Shown here: positions 11,759-22,404 of the stretch, one piece after another
How positions within the stretch are numbered: the stretch's first letter is position 1
Layout: every line of letters starts with the position of its first letter
Source: Nephrocerus scutellatus
Lineage: Eukaryota; Arthropoda; Insecta; Diptera; Pipunculidae
Direction: 5' to 3'
DNA: 64,000 nt
Assembly: GCA_947095585.1 (NCBI GenBank)
Contig: OX352762.1
Location: forward strand, 42,146,537-42,210,536
Made by a program: the position numbers and the translations under genes
Notes under the pieces: generated by a model
Databases searched by the model: none
Told to the model about the DNA's origin: nothing
Seen by the model: only the letters and a program-made list of their open reading frames with translations

Positions 11759-11941
11759 TGTTGTATACTTCAGTTATATTATTTTTTTTTATTAACATTT
11801 TTTTTTAATGTTATATAACAATAATTTATGTTGTGAATGCGGTGTGTAGGGCGCGAGAGTTTTAAGTCAACTAACTCTAATGCACTGCTACTAAAATGTC
11901 AAATAATACACATACAAGTGTATGTGTGGAATAATACAACA
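11759..11941 (-). repeat. 3' LTR of nested Gypsy
   Basis: 183 bp, TGTTGTATAC...AATAATACAACA. The minus-strand polypurine tract GAAGGGGAGGAA abuts it. The first 20-odd bases recur at 14734-14755. Confidence 0.8.
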
Positions 11942-12222
11942 TTCCTCCCCTTCAAAATCAGAGTCGTCGATGATGAATTTTCTCACTGAATGTGAAACGA
12001 ACCGCAGGCTTTCGTTCTCAAGCAGAGCGTCTACGAAGTTCGTCCGTAGGTTATTTTAGAATCCTTTTAGGTGATGAGACTAGTAAAGAGGCAGCAACAT
12101 CTTTCTCCGGGCACAGTGTTGCCAAGCGTAAAAATCGGCGGGGCCAATTGCTTTGCGAATATGGTTTCGATATCTTCTGGTTAAACCTCGATTAGTTTAT
12201 ACAACGAACATTCGCCTTCCGA

Positions 12223-12838
12223 TTAAAGCTGTCGTCTTCGCTGGTATCCACTTAGGTCCTCTGGACTTTTTATGTACACCTTACCCCCTATATTAAATTT
12301 TGATCTCTGCGATGGCATCAAATGTCTTACGGCATGCCAAGCTAGCTGCGACAACAATGTGCAGAGTTGTACCGTGTAATATTTCTGCAGCTGATTTCTC
12401 CGTAGAATTTGGTAAGCTCCTGTAAGACCCAACAAAATTTAGTAAAGCTTTACGTTCATGATAAAGTCTTTTCATGGCTGTTTTGATCGTTCTGACCATC
12501 CTTTCGGCTTCTCCATTTGATGCTGGGTTAAAAGGAGAAGATTAAAGATGTTGAATGCCCTTTTCCAAACAGAAACGTTGAAATCTCTCTGCTATAAACT
12601 GGGGACCATTATCAGATACCAACAGATCTGGCAAACCCTCGATAGCGAAAATGTTTTCCAAAGCACGAATCGTAGCATCGGCTGATGTGTTTAATATTTC
12701 GACGACATATGGAAAATTCGAGTATGCGTCCACACAGATTAAATACATGTTTTTCAGAAAAAGACCATCGAAATAAACATGTACCCTTTCCCATGGTTTC
12801 GATAGAGTTGACCAACTATTTATCAGGGCACTTAACAC
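12223..12838 (-). pseudogene. Nested Gypsy integrase
   Basis: Frame 12542-12838 carries WERVHVYFDGLF (first catalytic aspartate), DAYSNFPYV and LVSDNGPQF (second aspartate). Overlapping frames 12293-12499 and 12223-12435 carry MVRTIKTAMKRL, the sequence after the catalytic glutamate, and the C-terminal VYIKSPEDLSGY-type tail. The shift between frames breaks the enzyme. Confidence 0.78.
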
Positions 12839-13074
12839 TTTGTCTATCCCCGGCCACTAGCAGTGACGGCGAGTAAGCTGCTTGGTTCTCACGATGCCCA
12901 AATGGCCTGTATATAGCATTGCAAGTACTTTATTACGTAGTTTGGTTGGCACAATAACCCTTGACACGTTCGATTGTTCCATCAGCATTCCATTATGCTG
13001 AGCTATAGCAAGACGTCTGAACAAAAACGGTTTAAAATCCTCACTAAGAGTTTTGGCACATTCAGGCCACCCGG

Positions 13075-13854
13075 TCAGACAATTTCTTTATCGAGCTCTA
13101 CCATTGTTTGAAAACAGCTTTCTTTTTGTTTATCGAATTCAACATCCGGACCTGATGGTAATCGTGATAATCCGTCAGAATTTCCATTAGGATTTGTTGG
13201 TTTATACTTTATCGTATATGTATATCCCACGAGGATTATTGCCCAACGCTTCAATCTGTGCGCTGTCATGGTTAGGAGCTGTTTACTCGGACTAAATGTT
13301 GATAAAAGCGGCTTGTGATCAGTCACAAGCTCAAACGTTCGACCGTAAACGTAATGATGGAACTTTTGTACACCGAAAACTATGGCCTGTAAGCTGTTGT
13401 GCGTTTAATGTTTTAGATGCATGAGCAATTGGTCGTTCAGATCCATCTTGATAGCGATGTAGGAGCACAGCCCAGATTCCATGAGATGAGGCATCTGTAG
13501 CTAGGATTAATGGCAAATTATCCGTGAAATGCGCAAGGCGAGTAGCTTCCACAACTGCAGCTTTTAGTTTTTTAAACGCTTCTTGGTGATGCTAGACCAA
13601 TGAAAAACGATATTCTGCTTCCTAAGTTCATTCAGTGGCGCTGCAATTTGAGAGAAGTTATCAATAAATTTTCCATAATAATTTACCTTTCCAAGGAATG
13701 CCTGTAACTGTTTAAGATCGTTTGGCGCATTCGTCTTATTTATTGCTTCAGTTTTCGTGTCTGACGTTTTAATCCCCATTGAATCTATCATATCTTTAAC
13801 CGTCTCAACGTGTTCACTGTTATTTCGACCTGTAACAATGAATAGGCAGCACAA
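13075..13854 (-). pseudogene. Nested Gypsy reverse transcriptase thumb and RNase H
   Basis: Reading right to left: 13854-13564 has ETVKDMIDSMGIK and LQAFLGKVNYYGKFI, the end of reverse transcriptase. Frame 13552-13331 has LILATDASSHGIWAVL, the first RNase H motif. Frame 13326-13075 has TDHKPLLSTF and NSDGLSRLP, the end of RNase H. Each block sits in a different frame. Confidence 0.8.
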
Positions 13855-13857
13855 TGA

Positions 13858-14700
13858 TCAAGCCACTAATGGCATGCTCCATTCGGCGCTGAAAAATCCC
13901 CGGAGCAGTTGCCACTCCGAACGTGAGTCGCTCGTACCGGTAAACCAAATGGCGTGTTTACTACCAAGTACTTTGCCTTCTCTGATACCATTGCTTCTTT
14001 TATTATCCATTCTCTTTCGCAAATGCGATCGACCTCGATAGCCTGATAATTTTTTATCGAAATTTTTACCCATGATGAACGTGATGAACTTGCATTGCAT
14101 GGTCACCTTTAAACGCCAAAACTGACCTCTACGTTGATTCAAAGGTTTCAGCAATTTTTAACACGTCGTCCAAACTTGTGGAGTGTGAAGCACAATTATA
14201 TCGCGAATTAAGTTATCCACAAACGGTTGTTCGCAGCCTTCTTTTTCACATACAAATACACACTCACGCGCCGATCCACGAAGATCTGCTAACCACTCTG
14301 CATAGGTTTGGTTTGCTTTCATACGAGATTGAAAAAAAGCGTAACGGGCTGCTAAAACATGCGTTTTATCAGCGAAATGCGCAGTTAGCTTTGATATAAG
14401 CTCATACAAGTCCGGACCGGACCAAGACAGGAAAAATGCCTTCTATTGTACATTAGCTACAACATTATAAGCTTGAAAATGTTGCTTTAGTTGATCAACA
14501 AAAGATTTTCATGACTGATTTCGCCGATAAAACGGTGGGAATATCGGAATATTATTATGCACTGGTACAGTCACAGCACAGTCGCTTACTTTTGTTGCAG
14601 TTCCATTCTGCATCATTTTTTCAACAAAGAATTTTTGATCAGTTAACACACTAGTAATCCACTCCTGCTGTTTTCCTAGCAATTTTGCAAATAAATCCAT
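13858..14700 (-). pseudogene. Nested Gypsy gag start and reverse transcriptase remnants
   Basis: Gag begins at the ATG ending at 14700 (MDLFAKLLGKQQEWI), 34 bp from the LTR stub. Frame 14409-14158 continues gag (YAFFQSRMKANQTYAEWLADLRG). Between 14154 and 13858 broken frames show pieces of the reverse transcriptase fingers/palm (LVVNTPFGL, then GDFSAPNGA-like text). Zinc knuckle, protease and the catalytic aspartates are not seen, so a deletion joins gag to reverse transcriptase. Confidence 0.7.
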
Positions 14701-14809
14701 TACTTTTCCGAATCCACCATCCTCGTCGCCAATTGTTGTATACTTCAGTTATATAATTTATTTATTTAATCGAAGAAGATCGAAGAGAGCCATAGTGCGT
14801 GTTTAGACT

Positions 14810-15472
14810 CGCGTAAAATTAATGCAGCAACGAACAGCGTACCCGTTGCCCAACATTGAAGGGTTGTTGAGCCGCTTACAAGACACTCGGTTCATTTCGG
14901 GAATCGATTTGAAGGACGCCTTTTGGCAAATCCCTTTGGAAAAGAAGTCCAGGGAGAAAACAGCCTTAAAATAATGCAATTTGGCCTTTGTAACGCTTCC
15001 CAGAGAATGTGTCGGCTTATAGAAAAGGTGATAGCATCAAGGCTCAAAGACAATGTCTTTGTATACCTTCATAATCTCCTTGTCTGCTTTCCAAACTGCG
15101 AAAGCCACCTGGATTTGTCAGAGGACGTTGCGGAGTGTCTTTGTAAGGCTGGCTTGACCATCAATGTGAAAAAAAAAACAAATTCTGCTACAAGGAGATA
15201 AAGTACCTAGGGTATATTGTGGGCGACGGGTGCTGAGGACTGATCCGTCAAAGGTGGCGGCAGTGGAGCAGTTTCCTTTTCCGAGGACTCCAAAGCAACT
15301 TAGACGGTACCTGGGGATGACTGGATGGTATTGTCGATTTATACCAAATTTTTCAACGAAGACCGCTCCAATGACGGAATGCCTGAAAAAATGTAAAGAC
15401 TTTAAAATGACTGACGAAGCTAATAAAGCATTGAATGAGCTTAAACAGCTCTTGATTACTGATTTTGACTAA
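14810..15472 (+). pseudogene. Gypsy reverse transcriptase, downstream of the nested insertion
   Basis: Resumes with CLDSRKINA, AYPLPNIEGLL and GIDLKDAFWQIPLE in shifting frames. Frame 14923-15201 has MQFGLCNASQRMCRLIEKVI followed by VYLHNLLVC: the catalytic YLDD has become YLHN. Frame 15230-15472 holds the thumb (PKQLRRYLGMTGWYCRFIPN). Dead enzyme. Confidence 0.82.
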
Positions 15473-15525
15473 CACTGATTTTTCAAAACACAAACAAAAC
15501 TACAACGTCACGGAGCTAGAGTGCT

Positions 15526-16320
15526 ATGCAGCAGTCCTCAGTGTACACAAATCCGCGCATATATTGTACTGTAGCCACTCACTATAATCATGCAAGTCTG
15601 AAATGGTTTATGTCACAAAAGGACTTGTCTAGTCGTTTAGCCAGATGGATTCTGAAACTGCAAGCATTCAATTTCTCCATTGGACACAGAAAGGGCACTC
15701 AGAACGTTGTTTCCGACGCTCTCTCCCGTGTACATATGGAGGAGCTCACCCCAGACGTAGACCGACTTGATGTTGATCTTGGTTCCCCGCATTTTTCTTC
15801 GGACGAATACGAGGAGCTAAAAAAACAATAAAAGAAGGTCAAGATAAATTTCCCGACGCGTATTGACTAAGACCAACGAGACTGGGACAGGCATGTTAGC
15901 TCAGCGGCCTTCTCTATTTGGAGCGGGGCCCACGAAGCTACGGGTTTACAGCCGTACTATGCCGTCTTTGGCTTCCAAATGGCACAGAACGGATCTGCTT
16001 TTGACCACATAAGACGGTTAAACGACATTAAACAGTCAGACGCCAGGATCATAGAAACAAAGGACAATAAAGGAGAAAAGACATATAATTTGAAAAGCCG
16101 AGACATTAAATACAAAGTTGGACAAATTGTCTATAGACGCAACTTCAGACAAAGTGACAAGACAGCGGCCTATAATGCCAAACTTGGACCGAAGGCTATT
16201 AAAAGCATCATATTAAAGAAGATAGGAAATTCCTTATACGAAGTAGGTAGGTAGAGAAAGGGAAAAAAGTAGAAATTTTTTATGCCAAAGATCTCTTGTC
16301 TTTTAGTTTTAGGTATCGAG
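15526..16320 (+). pseudogene. Gypsy RNase H end and integrase C-terminus
   Basis: Frame 15526-15831 gives HASLKWFMSQKDLSSRLARW and NVVSDALSRV, the end of RNase H. The integrase zinc finger and catalytic core are absent. Frame 15979-16254 begins after AVFGFQMAQNGS and carries the C-terminal DNA-binding part (VGQIVYRRNFRQSD, KLGPKAIKSI), with FYAKDLLSF following near 16290. Confidence 0.75.
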
Positions 16321-16330
16321 TTAACTGACG

Positions 16331-16840
16331 ATTTATATTATTAATTTATTTATTTATTTGACTTTATATCATATTTATTTAATTATCTGATTGTATTCTA
16401 TATTTATTTATTTAATTATACACCATATTTAGTTTTTCTATTTATTTATTTATTATATATTTATATTTAGTTTATTGGTCCTATAAATTCTGTGATATTA
16501 GGTTGAGGGCTTTAGGATTATGTGCAATACTTAGATTATAGCTAGTTTTACTGTAATATATAGGTCTCCGACCGTTTAGGTAAAATAATTTACGTTATAT
16601 TTAGATTTTACTGTGACATTTTATGTTTTACGACTATTTTATAAATTCGTCCAGTTTATTTATTACGTAATTTATTATTCAAAACATGACAATGATGATT
16701 ATTTTACGTACGATTATTTATTTTATGTAGAATTTAGGTCTTATTATTTATTTTATATTTGTATTTATATACATATTTTGTATACAAGATACTGAGTAAT
16801 TTGAGAATATTCCGATAAATTACATACCATTTCTATTTTC
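16331..16840. other. AT-rich spacer
   Basis: Dominated by TTTATTTA and ATATTTA runs. No gene recognised. Possibly the 3' LTR of the preceding Gypsy element, unproven. Confidence 0.5.
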
Positions 16841-16902
16841 TATTCTAATTTTTTTCTTTTTTTTTTAAAAAATATGTGGATATAAACAGTAATGAAAAAC
16901 TT

Positions 16903-17053
16903 ACCATTCTCCACTCTCCGACACTCCGCTGAAGTGGTCTGATGCTATTTAAGCTGTCAGAAATTCTCGACCATTTTGCATCATTACCAGCTTTGCAACC
17001 TCCAAATTTGCCAATGCCTCTAGCAACGTCGGCACTTTCCTGCATTTCAGCTA
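16903..17053 (-). CDS. Possible exon with zeste-type Myb/SANT-like domain
   Basis: On the minus strand the frame MQESADVARGIGKFGG...KWSRISDSLNSI...RSVGEWR matches the pattern of the Myb/SANT-like DNA-binding domain found in zeste-type regulators and PIF/Harbinger accessory proteins (ARGK near the start, W...LN in the middle, a terminal W). The exon is bounded by plausible splice sites: a donor AATG|GTAAGT at about 16903 and an acceptor TTATTAATAG just beyond 17053. Only part of the domain is present; the last helix would lie in the next exon, which I could not find. It could be a Harbinger-type transposon exon or a host gene fragment. Confidence 0.4.
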
Positions 17054-17299
17054 TTAATAAATCAAATTGATTCCGTGTTGTTTTTTTATGTTTTAAATAT
17101 TATTATTGTTACAAATTATTGGTGCATATCAGTCCATGCAAATGCTTTACAATATCAGCCAACTGTTTTTCAATTGAATAACAAACAAAACACTACACTT
17201 TTTTTTCTCCTGGTTTCTCGTTTTCTTTTTCTATATTGTCCATTTTATTATAAACACTTGCAATTAATATAAATAAATAAATATAAACAAAATAACAAA

Positions 17300-17525
17300 A
17301 TATTACAGAGCACAATCACTTACCAGTCACTGCCAAATTCAAAGTGATGAATTTGACATTTGACTTGCTCACGAGGGAGATCAATAATACCAATATTTCA
17401 CCATTCTTTCACTTTGTCTGGAGTGAATGTAAAGTGAATTTAGTAATACAATTTCAGTGACAAAAATTTCACTTCTTGAGTAAAGTGACAGAAAAGTGAA
17501 TTCCGTAATCAGGTAAAAGGGGACG
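17300..17525. other. AAGTGAA-rich segment, possible DNA transposon end
   Basis: Repeated AAGTGAA/TTCACTT words occur in both orientations (17340-17505), ending in AAGTGAATTCCGTAATCAGG. It lies upstream (minus-strand sense) of the Myb-like exon, where the end of a PIF/Harbinger-type element would be expected. No partner end was found, so this is a weak call. Confidence 0.3.
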
Positions 17526-17639
17526 GGATGAGGAATATTGAATTTAGTTATGATTTAAATAATTTAAATAAGGATAAACAGAGAAAATAAATAAAACAAC
17601 CAATAAAAATTAAAATTTTTCTTGTTAATTATCTAATCG

Positions 17640-18360
17640 ATGAAACACAATGTCCAGTTTGAATAAATCGGGGCCCAACCTCGAGGCCTGATCACTTCCA
17701 AATTTTTACAAAAGGTGTTGTCCATCGGAGATACACATGCGTATAAAATTTGAAGAAAACAGCGTTTTTTTTTATAAAATTTGTATGGGTGCCCGACCAC
17801 GGAGTCCGATCACTTCCAAATTGACAGAAAGTGTTGTCGATCGGAGTAAACACCCGTATAAAATTTGAAGAAAATAGGGTAAATTTTGTAAAAAATTTGT
17901 ATGGAAGCCCACCGACCCCGAGGACCGATCACTCTCAATTAATAGAAAGTGTTGTCATGGAAAATACACGTGTGCAAAGTTTGAATTAATTCGGGCTTTA
18001 AGAAGTGGGTTAAAAATTTATCACACGATTCTAACACCCAGCCAACCCGCCAGCAACGCGCACGCGAAGTCAATATAGAGAATTTAAAAAAAAGTTTGTC
18101 CATCCATGTGAATAAAAATTAAAGAAAATCGGGTTTATTTTTAAAAAAAATTATAAGCATTTCTCGGGCCCGATCACTCCAAAAAATAAATAAAAAGTTT
18201 TGTCTATCAGTGATAAACATGTGCTTAAAATTTGAAGAAAATCGGGCTAATTTTTAAAAAATTTATATGGGCTAACACCGCGCCTCAGGGCCCGTTCACC
18301 CCAAAAATTTTACAAAAAGTTTTGTCTTTCGCAGATACACATGTGTATAAAATTCTCAAA
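17640..18360. repeat. Satellite-like tandem repeat, period about 120 bp (site 1)
   Basis: Degenerate tandem units at spacings of 118-120 bp. Each contains GCCCGATCAC, a TTTTTACAAAAAGTGTTGTC-like block, ATACACATGTGTATAAAAT, TTGAAGAAAATCGGG and TTGTATGGG. About six units, several partly deleted. The same unit occurs at 34010-34390 and 63020-63420. Confidence 0.85.
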
Positions 18361-18477
18361 TCTCAAAAGCAAGATAGCTACAAAGGAAATGTATAGTTGT
18401 TTCTTCTTCTTCCAGGCAGTACTTACATATTGGATCCAACATTTTTTTTGTAAGTGAAACTACTTTATCGGCGGTGA

Positions 18478-20235
18478 GGAGAGCCCCAAAAGACCCTCAA
18501 AAGTCCCCCTAGTGAGAAGTGACTTAGTTCCCGAAATTCCAGACCCTAAAGACCGTATTCCAGAATTTCCATAGGAACAAGTCTTATAGTTAATCCTGCA
18601 TACCGAATTTCATAGAAATCGCCTGAGAAATGGCTTAGTTCCCAAAATTCCAGTCCATAATGACCGTATTGCGAGCCCAAAGGGCGAAGCTTATATTCAG
18701 AGGACATGAAAATTTTTCAGTGAACGTGTGTTCATGTGTATGTTTGTACGTTCGTACATTTGTACGCTTATACGTTTGTTTGTCGTGTCGTATATCTTGG
18801 CTTCTACCAGTCAAAATTTGATGGGACTTGTTTTAAAACAATTGGTTAGCGCTTGGCTTGCGGTAGCGTAATTTTTTCATTCATATGGGTTACTACCACT
18901 GATAAAACTGAAAAAAATACTCATTCTACGCATCGCTATCTTTTTTTTTAAATCCTAAACGTTTGCATAGTAAAATGTGGTTTTTTCAGTCTTTTTCAGA
19001 AATCATTTTTGACTGAATGACCTATCGCTTAAGAATGAAAGACCTACATTTAACGTTGCATACTATTAGGATTCTAAGATAAATTAGTTTTTGGACTGAA
19101 TTATAACTTAACATACAAACACGGGTGTTGTAGTCACTCGCATAGCAGAATACATTAGCTCGTGTGTCTATAGTAGTGGAAAGTTTTTGGTAGGAACTCA
19201 TATATCTCGGTTTCTACCAGTCAGAATTCAATGGGACTAGTATTAAAACAATAGTGACGCGTGTGCCGCATGTTGCGTGGGGCTTGTGTGACACATGTGA
19301 CGCGTTTGGCGCATTTAAAAAATGAATTAAAAAAATAAAGAAATTGTTTTTAAAAAATTAAAGAAAAATTCACCAAAAAAAAATTTGCGAATTTTTTGAA
19401 TTAAATGGTTACTATTCGGCTTTTAAATTAATTCAGTGTTTAGACTGAATTACAACTATCCATATGGCGAGCTGGGAAGCTCGCTTTACTATCTTAGTCG
19501 CATATTAGTCATGCATAACGAATTTATTAGAAATCACTATAGGACTTCCATGGAAATTCTGGAATACGGTCATTAGATACTGGACTTTCGTGAACTTAGC
19601 CATTTTTCAAGCGATTTATATGAAACTCGGTATGTAGGACTAAGATCCGACTATAAGACATGTTCCCATGGAAATTCCGCGATACGGTCATTAGGGACTG
19701 GAATTTCGAAAACTAATTCACTTCTCAACCGATTTGTATAAAATTCGGTATGTAACTATGACTAAGACTTGTTCATATTGACCATACACAGGTCATTAAG
19801 GTTGGGAATTTTGAGAACGAATCCATTTCTCAACCGATTTGTATGAAATTCGGTATGGCCTTTTGGGTGTCTTTTTAGGGTCTTTTGGGGGTCTTTTCTT
19901 TTGGGAATCTTTTAGCGTATTTTAAGGGTCTTTTGTGGGTCTTTGGAAAGTCTTTTAGAGTTCTTTTAAGGGTCTTTTGGGGTTTTTTAGGCGTTTTTTG
20001 AGGGTGTTTTTTTCGGTCTTTTGTGGGTATTTTGGGGAGTCTTTTGAGAGTCTTTTTCAAAAGAGTCTTCTGAGCGTCTTTCGGGGAGTCTTTTGAGTGT
20101 CTTTGGGTGTCTTTTGAGAGTCTTTTTGGGGAATTTTTGTGGTCTTTTGGACTTTTTGGGTCTTTTTATGATACTTTCGGGGGTTTTGTGGGTCTTTTTA
20201 TGGTCTTTTGGGGTTTTTTCTGGGTCTGTGAAGTG
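18478..20235. mobile_element. Foldback-like element with repeat-built inverted arms
   Basis: The left arm (18478-18690) is a short GACCCTCAAAAGTCCCC block followed by two ~111-bp units (CTTAGTTCCCGAAATTCCAG, ACCGTATT, CCGAATTTCATAGAAATCG). The right arm (19540-20235) is the reverse complement of this: three units of 105-118 bp and then a GGTCTTTTGGGG minisatellite of about 380 bp. The loop of about 850 bp contains a ~54-bp direct repeat (18790 and 19200, TTCTACCAGTCA). Long arms made of tandem repeats are the hallmark of Foldback elements. No open frame of known family lies inside. Confidence 0.7.
19860..20230 (+). repeat. GGTCTTTTGGGG-type minisatellite
   Basis: About 370 bp of 10-18 bp degenerate units (GGTCTTTTGGGG, GAGTCTTTTGAG). 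It forms the outer part of the right arm of the foldback-like element; the left arm has only about 30 bp of the complementary sequence. Confidence 0.85.
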
Positions 20236-20919
20236 TTTTTGCCCAAAAACATCAAAGAAGTTTCAGTTACACCGAGCGTAATGGTTACACGCACTGTTTT
20301 TTTATTTGCGCACGCGTAAAAGGGTTTAGAGCGCCACGAGTATTACGGTTGAATTCAAAGAGAGGTGGCATGCAACTGGCTAAGCACCGCTGGTGGAAGA
20401 AGCGATAAGACAGTGACAAGCAGGAAACGATCCTGCGGTGTTCAAGTGAATCTATTGATTTCGCTATGTTTTCGTCACTACGGTTTTGTATTCTATCTAG
20501 CTGATGCAAAGTAGTTTTAGGCGCACCAGACCAGATATGACAATTATACTTAAGCTTAGGGCGAATAAAAGCCTTGTAGATCAGAAGGAGTCAAATATTT
20601 CTTGCACCGGGCTTGAAAACCTAAGCACTTCGCAGCATTTTTTGCGACGGTGAATATGTGGTCATTCCAACGAAGCTTGTCGTTAACGCATACCGAGTAT
20701 TTCAGTTTCTCCTATGTAAGTGCCATTCATGGATAATGGCATTGGATTTTAGATTCGCTTGGATGACAGGAGACAACATTGGGTTAAATTCTACTGGATT
20801 GTTTTCTCCCTATTTTAATATGCTGTCCAGGTAAGAATTTAACGTGCTTAATATACGTATTTGATTGAGTTCCACAAGCGAAGTGTAGAGACGTTCCTTA
20901 CACTTATATGATGAGTCCA

Positions 20920-21210
20920 AGTCCAGAAAGAACATTAGAGGCACGCCGCTCGTTAGACGGGGCCACTACTGTTTGATCTACAACTTGTTTGACTCAAACT
21001 TTATCGTCCAAGTCCAGAAATAACAATAGAGGCACGCCGCTCGCTAGACGGGGCCACTACTGCTAAATCTACCACTTGTGTGACTGAAACTTAACCGTCC
21101 GTCCAAGTTCGGAACACCATTAGAGGCACGCCGCTTGCTAGACGGGACCACTACTGTTGAACCTACGACTTGTTCGACTTCACAACTCGGTAGCCTGGTC
21201 GTCACCAAGC
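20920..21210 (+). repeat. Three tandem units of 91-94 bp
   Basis: The block GAGGCACGCCGCT with AGACGGGGCCACTACTG occurs at about 20938, 21029 and 21123 (spacings 91 and 94), each followed by an ACTTGTTTGACTC-like segment. Not found elsewhere in the window. Confidence 0.85.
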
Positions 21211-21369
21211 TTCTCCCGCGTGCCTTCCGATAAGGCTAGCTGCCCACCAAAAGCGGTACGAGTGACACGTCACCCATACCCACCCCCAGTTGTGTGGCAC
21301 CATCCGACCCCAGTTGGGAATGCGCAACGTCGGCGTAAAATCACGCCGCGAAACCTTACCCTATAGTGT

Positions 21370-21393
21370 CGAGATATAGAGCGCTATATCTCG
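21370..21393. other. Perfect hairpin
   Basis: CGAGATATAG and its exact complement CTATATCTCG enclose four bases (AGCG). It lies between the tandem repeats and a C-rich tract in the possible LTR. Confidence 0.8.
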
Positions 21394-22404
21394 CTTACCG
21401 AGGCTAACACCTCCGATCAGGTACCACCCCCCCGCCCCCCTACGTCAACCTACCGACAGCCACCGACTGACGCCACAATTTGGACAAACAACATCCGTAG
21501 GATAAGTTATAATAAGTAGATTTAAGAACAGTGTAAATAAATTTTATAATTAAACCGAAATATAAATCTTTTAATTTGTAACAAACCGCCCCATGAACCC
21601 TGGGTGACCGGCGAGCGTCACCCGAGCGAAACACGATACAAATTTGGCTGTCATCAGCGAAAGAGTGGATTATATTAGAAGTAATGGACAAGAGATCATT
21701 AGTAAAACCTTGAAACTTGTCCAAAACAACTTGAATTGAGCGATCCTTAAGATAGATTCTAATTCAATGAAGCAGTTTTTCATCGACACCATAAACACGC
21801 ATTTTGGACAAAACAGCTTGATGCCAAACTCTGTCAAAAATGCTAAAGCTTTGCTTTCACCAAGTTGGTGCAAAGACCGGTACCTCTGTTCGTTGAGATA
21901 TAACATCAAATCCCCAGTGGAACGTTGCCCACTGAATCCGTACTGTCGGTCACTAAGGATTTCGTTGGTTTCAAGATATTTGGTGAGCTAAAAATTGATC
22001 AGCATTTCCATGACTTTGGAATAAAGGCTGTTTTCCAACTTCTCGGGAAGAAACCTGAAGAATAGGATATATGGAAAATTACGCAAATTACGTATGTTTG
22101 GAAGAACACTTCTTCAGAACTAAAAGGGAAATACCATCTGCCATCCGCTGGGCGCTGTGTTTGTTGAGGTCGTTTAAAACTCTAGCAACTCCACGAGAAC
22201 GAATGAATATCTGTCCAATAGAGTGTTCAATACTCTGAGGTGCAGGCGAAAGCAATTCACTATCTGGAAGCGTCGAGCTAACTGCAAAATGCGCAGCAAA
22301 CGGATCGGCATTATCTTTAAAGCTGACAACTGGAATGCCATTATGAATGAGCGTTGTAATCAACGACGACGCTTATTTTTGGTTCTTTTCACGAATGACC
22401 TAAA

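Larger units (their letters stand above)
11759..14755 (-). mobile_element. Nested Gypsy retrotransposon, minus strand (K02A2.6-type)
   Basis: The complete 3' LTR (11759-11941) carries inverted ends TGTTGTA/TACAACA and is preceded on the minus strand by a purine tract (GAAGGGGAGGAA). At the other end a 22-bp stub of the 5' LTR remains (14734-14755), flanked by a primer-binding-site-like TTGGCGACGAGGATGG. Gag and pol occupy the space between in shifted frames. It lies inside the plus-strand Gypsy pol, so it inserted later. The 5' LTR and neighbouring host sequence were then deleted, so no target duplication can be read. Confidence 0.82.
10525..16330 (+). mobile_element. Ty3/Gypsy retrotransposon, interrupted by a nested inverted Gypsy
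   Basis: Gag, protease and the run-up to reverse transcriptase lie at 10525-11758. Reverse transcriptase resumes at about 14815 and pol ends near 16320. Between these lies an oppositely oriented Gypsy element (11759-14755). Further deletions removed about 50 residues of the reverse transcriptase start and most of integrase. No LTR pair was found. Inactive. Confidence 0.8.
20830..21600. mobile_element. GC-rich insert in the Jockey-like LINE, possible solo LTR
   Basis: About 770 bp with no LINE similarity lying between the catalytic FADD region and the LINE 3' part. Contains three tandem units, a palindrome and a poly-C tract (21427-21440). Ends near TGTCCAGG and TTGTAACA could be LTR termini, but there is no second copy in the window and no internal region. 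Confidence 0.4.
20285..22380 (-). pseudogene. Jockey-like LINE reverse transcriptase remnant
   Basis: Reading right to left: frame 22363-22088 has the stretch before reverse transcriptase (STLPDSELLSP, EHSIGQIFIRSRGVARVLNDLN). Frame 21909-21670 has STGDLMLYLNEQRYRSLHQLGESKA. Frame 21724-21440 has NDLLSITSNIIHSFADDSQI with the catalytic FADD. Frame 20509-20285 has the C-terminal LDRIQNR...SIDSLEHRRIVSCLSLSYRFFHQRC. Typical Jockey-type LINE sequence. A foreign block at about 20830-21600 splits it, and frames are broken. The endonuclease is not present. Confidence 0.8.

Noticed and set aside
16613..16795. Tyrosine-rich 60-residue frame
   Set aside because: Arises from TTTATTTA-rich spacer; no start context or family.
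17640..18360. CRISPR-like array
   Set aside because: Units are about 120 bp and degenerate throughout, with no short exact repeat alternating with unique spacers; the sequence is eukaryotic.
19875..20060. Lysine/proline-rich 61-residue open frame (minus)
   Set aside because: It is the translation of the CTTTTGGG minisatellite in the foldback arm; low complexity without independent support.
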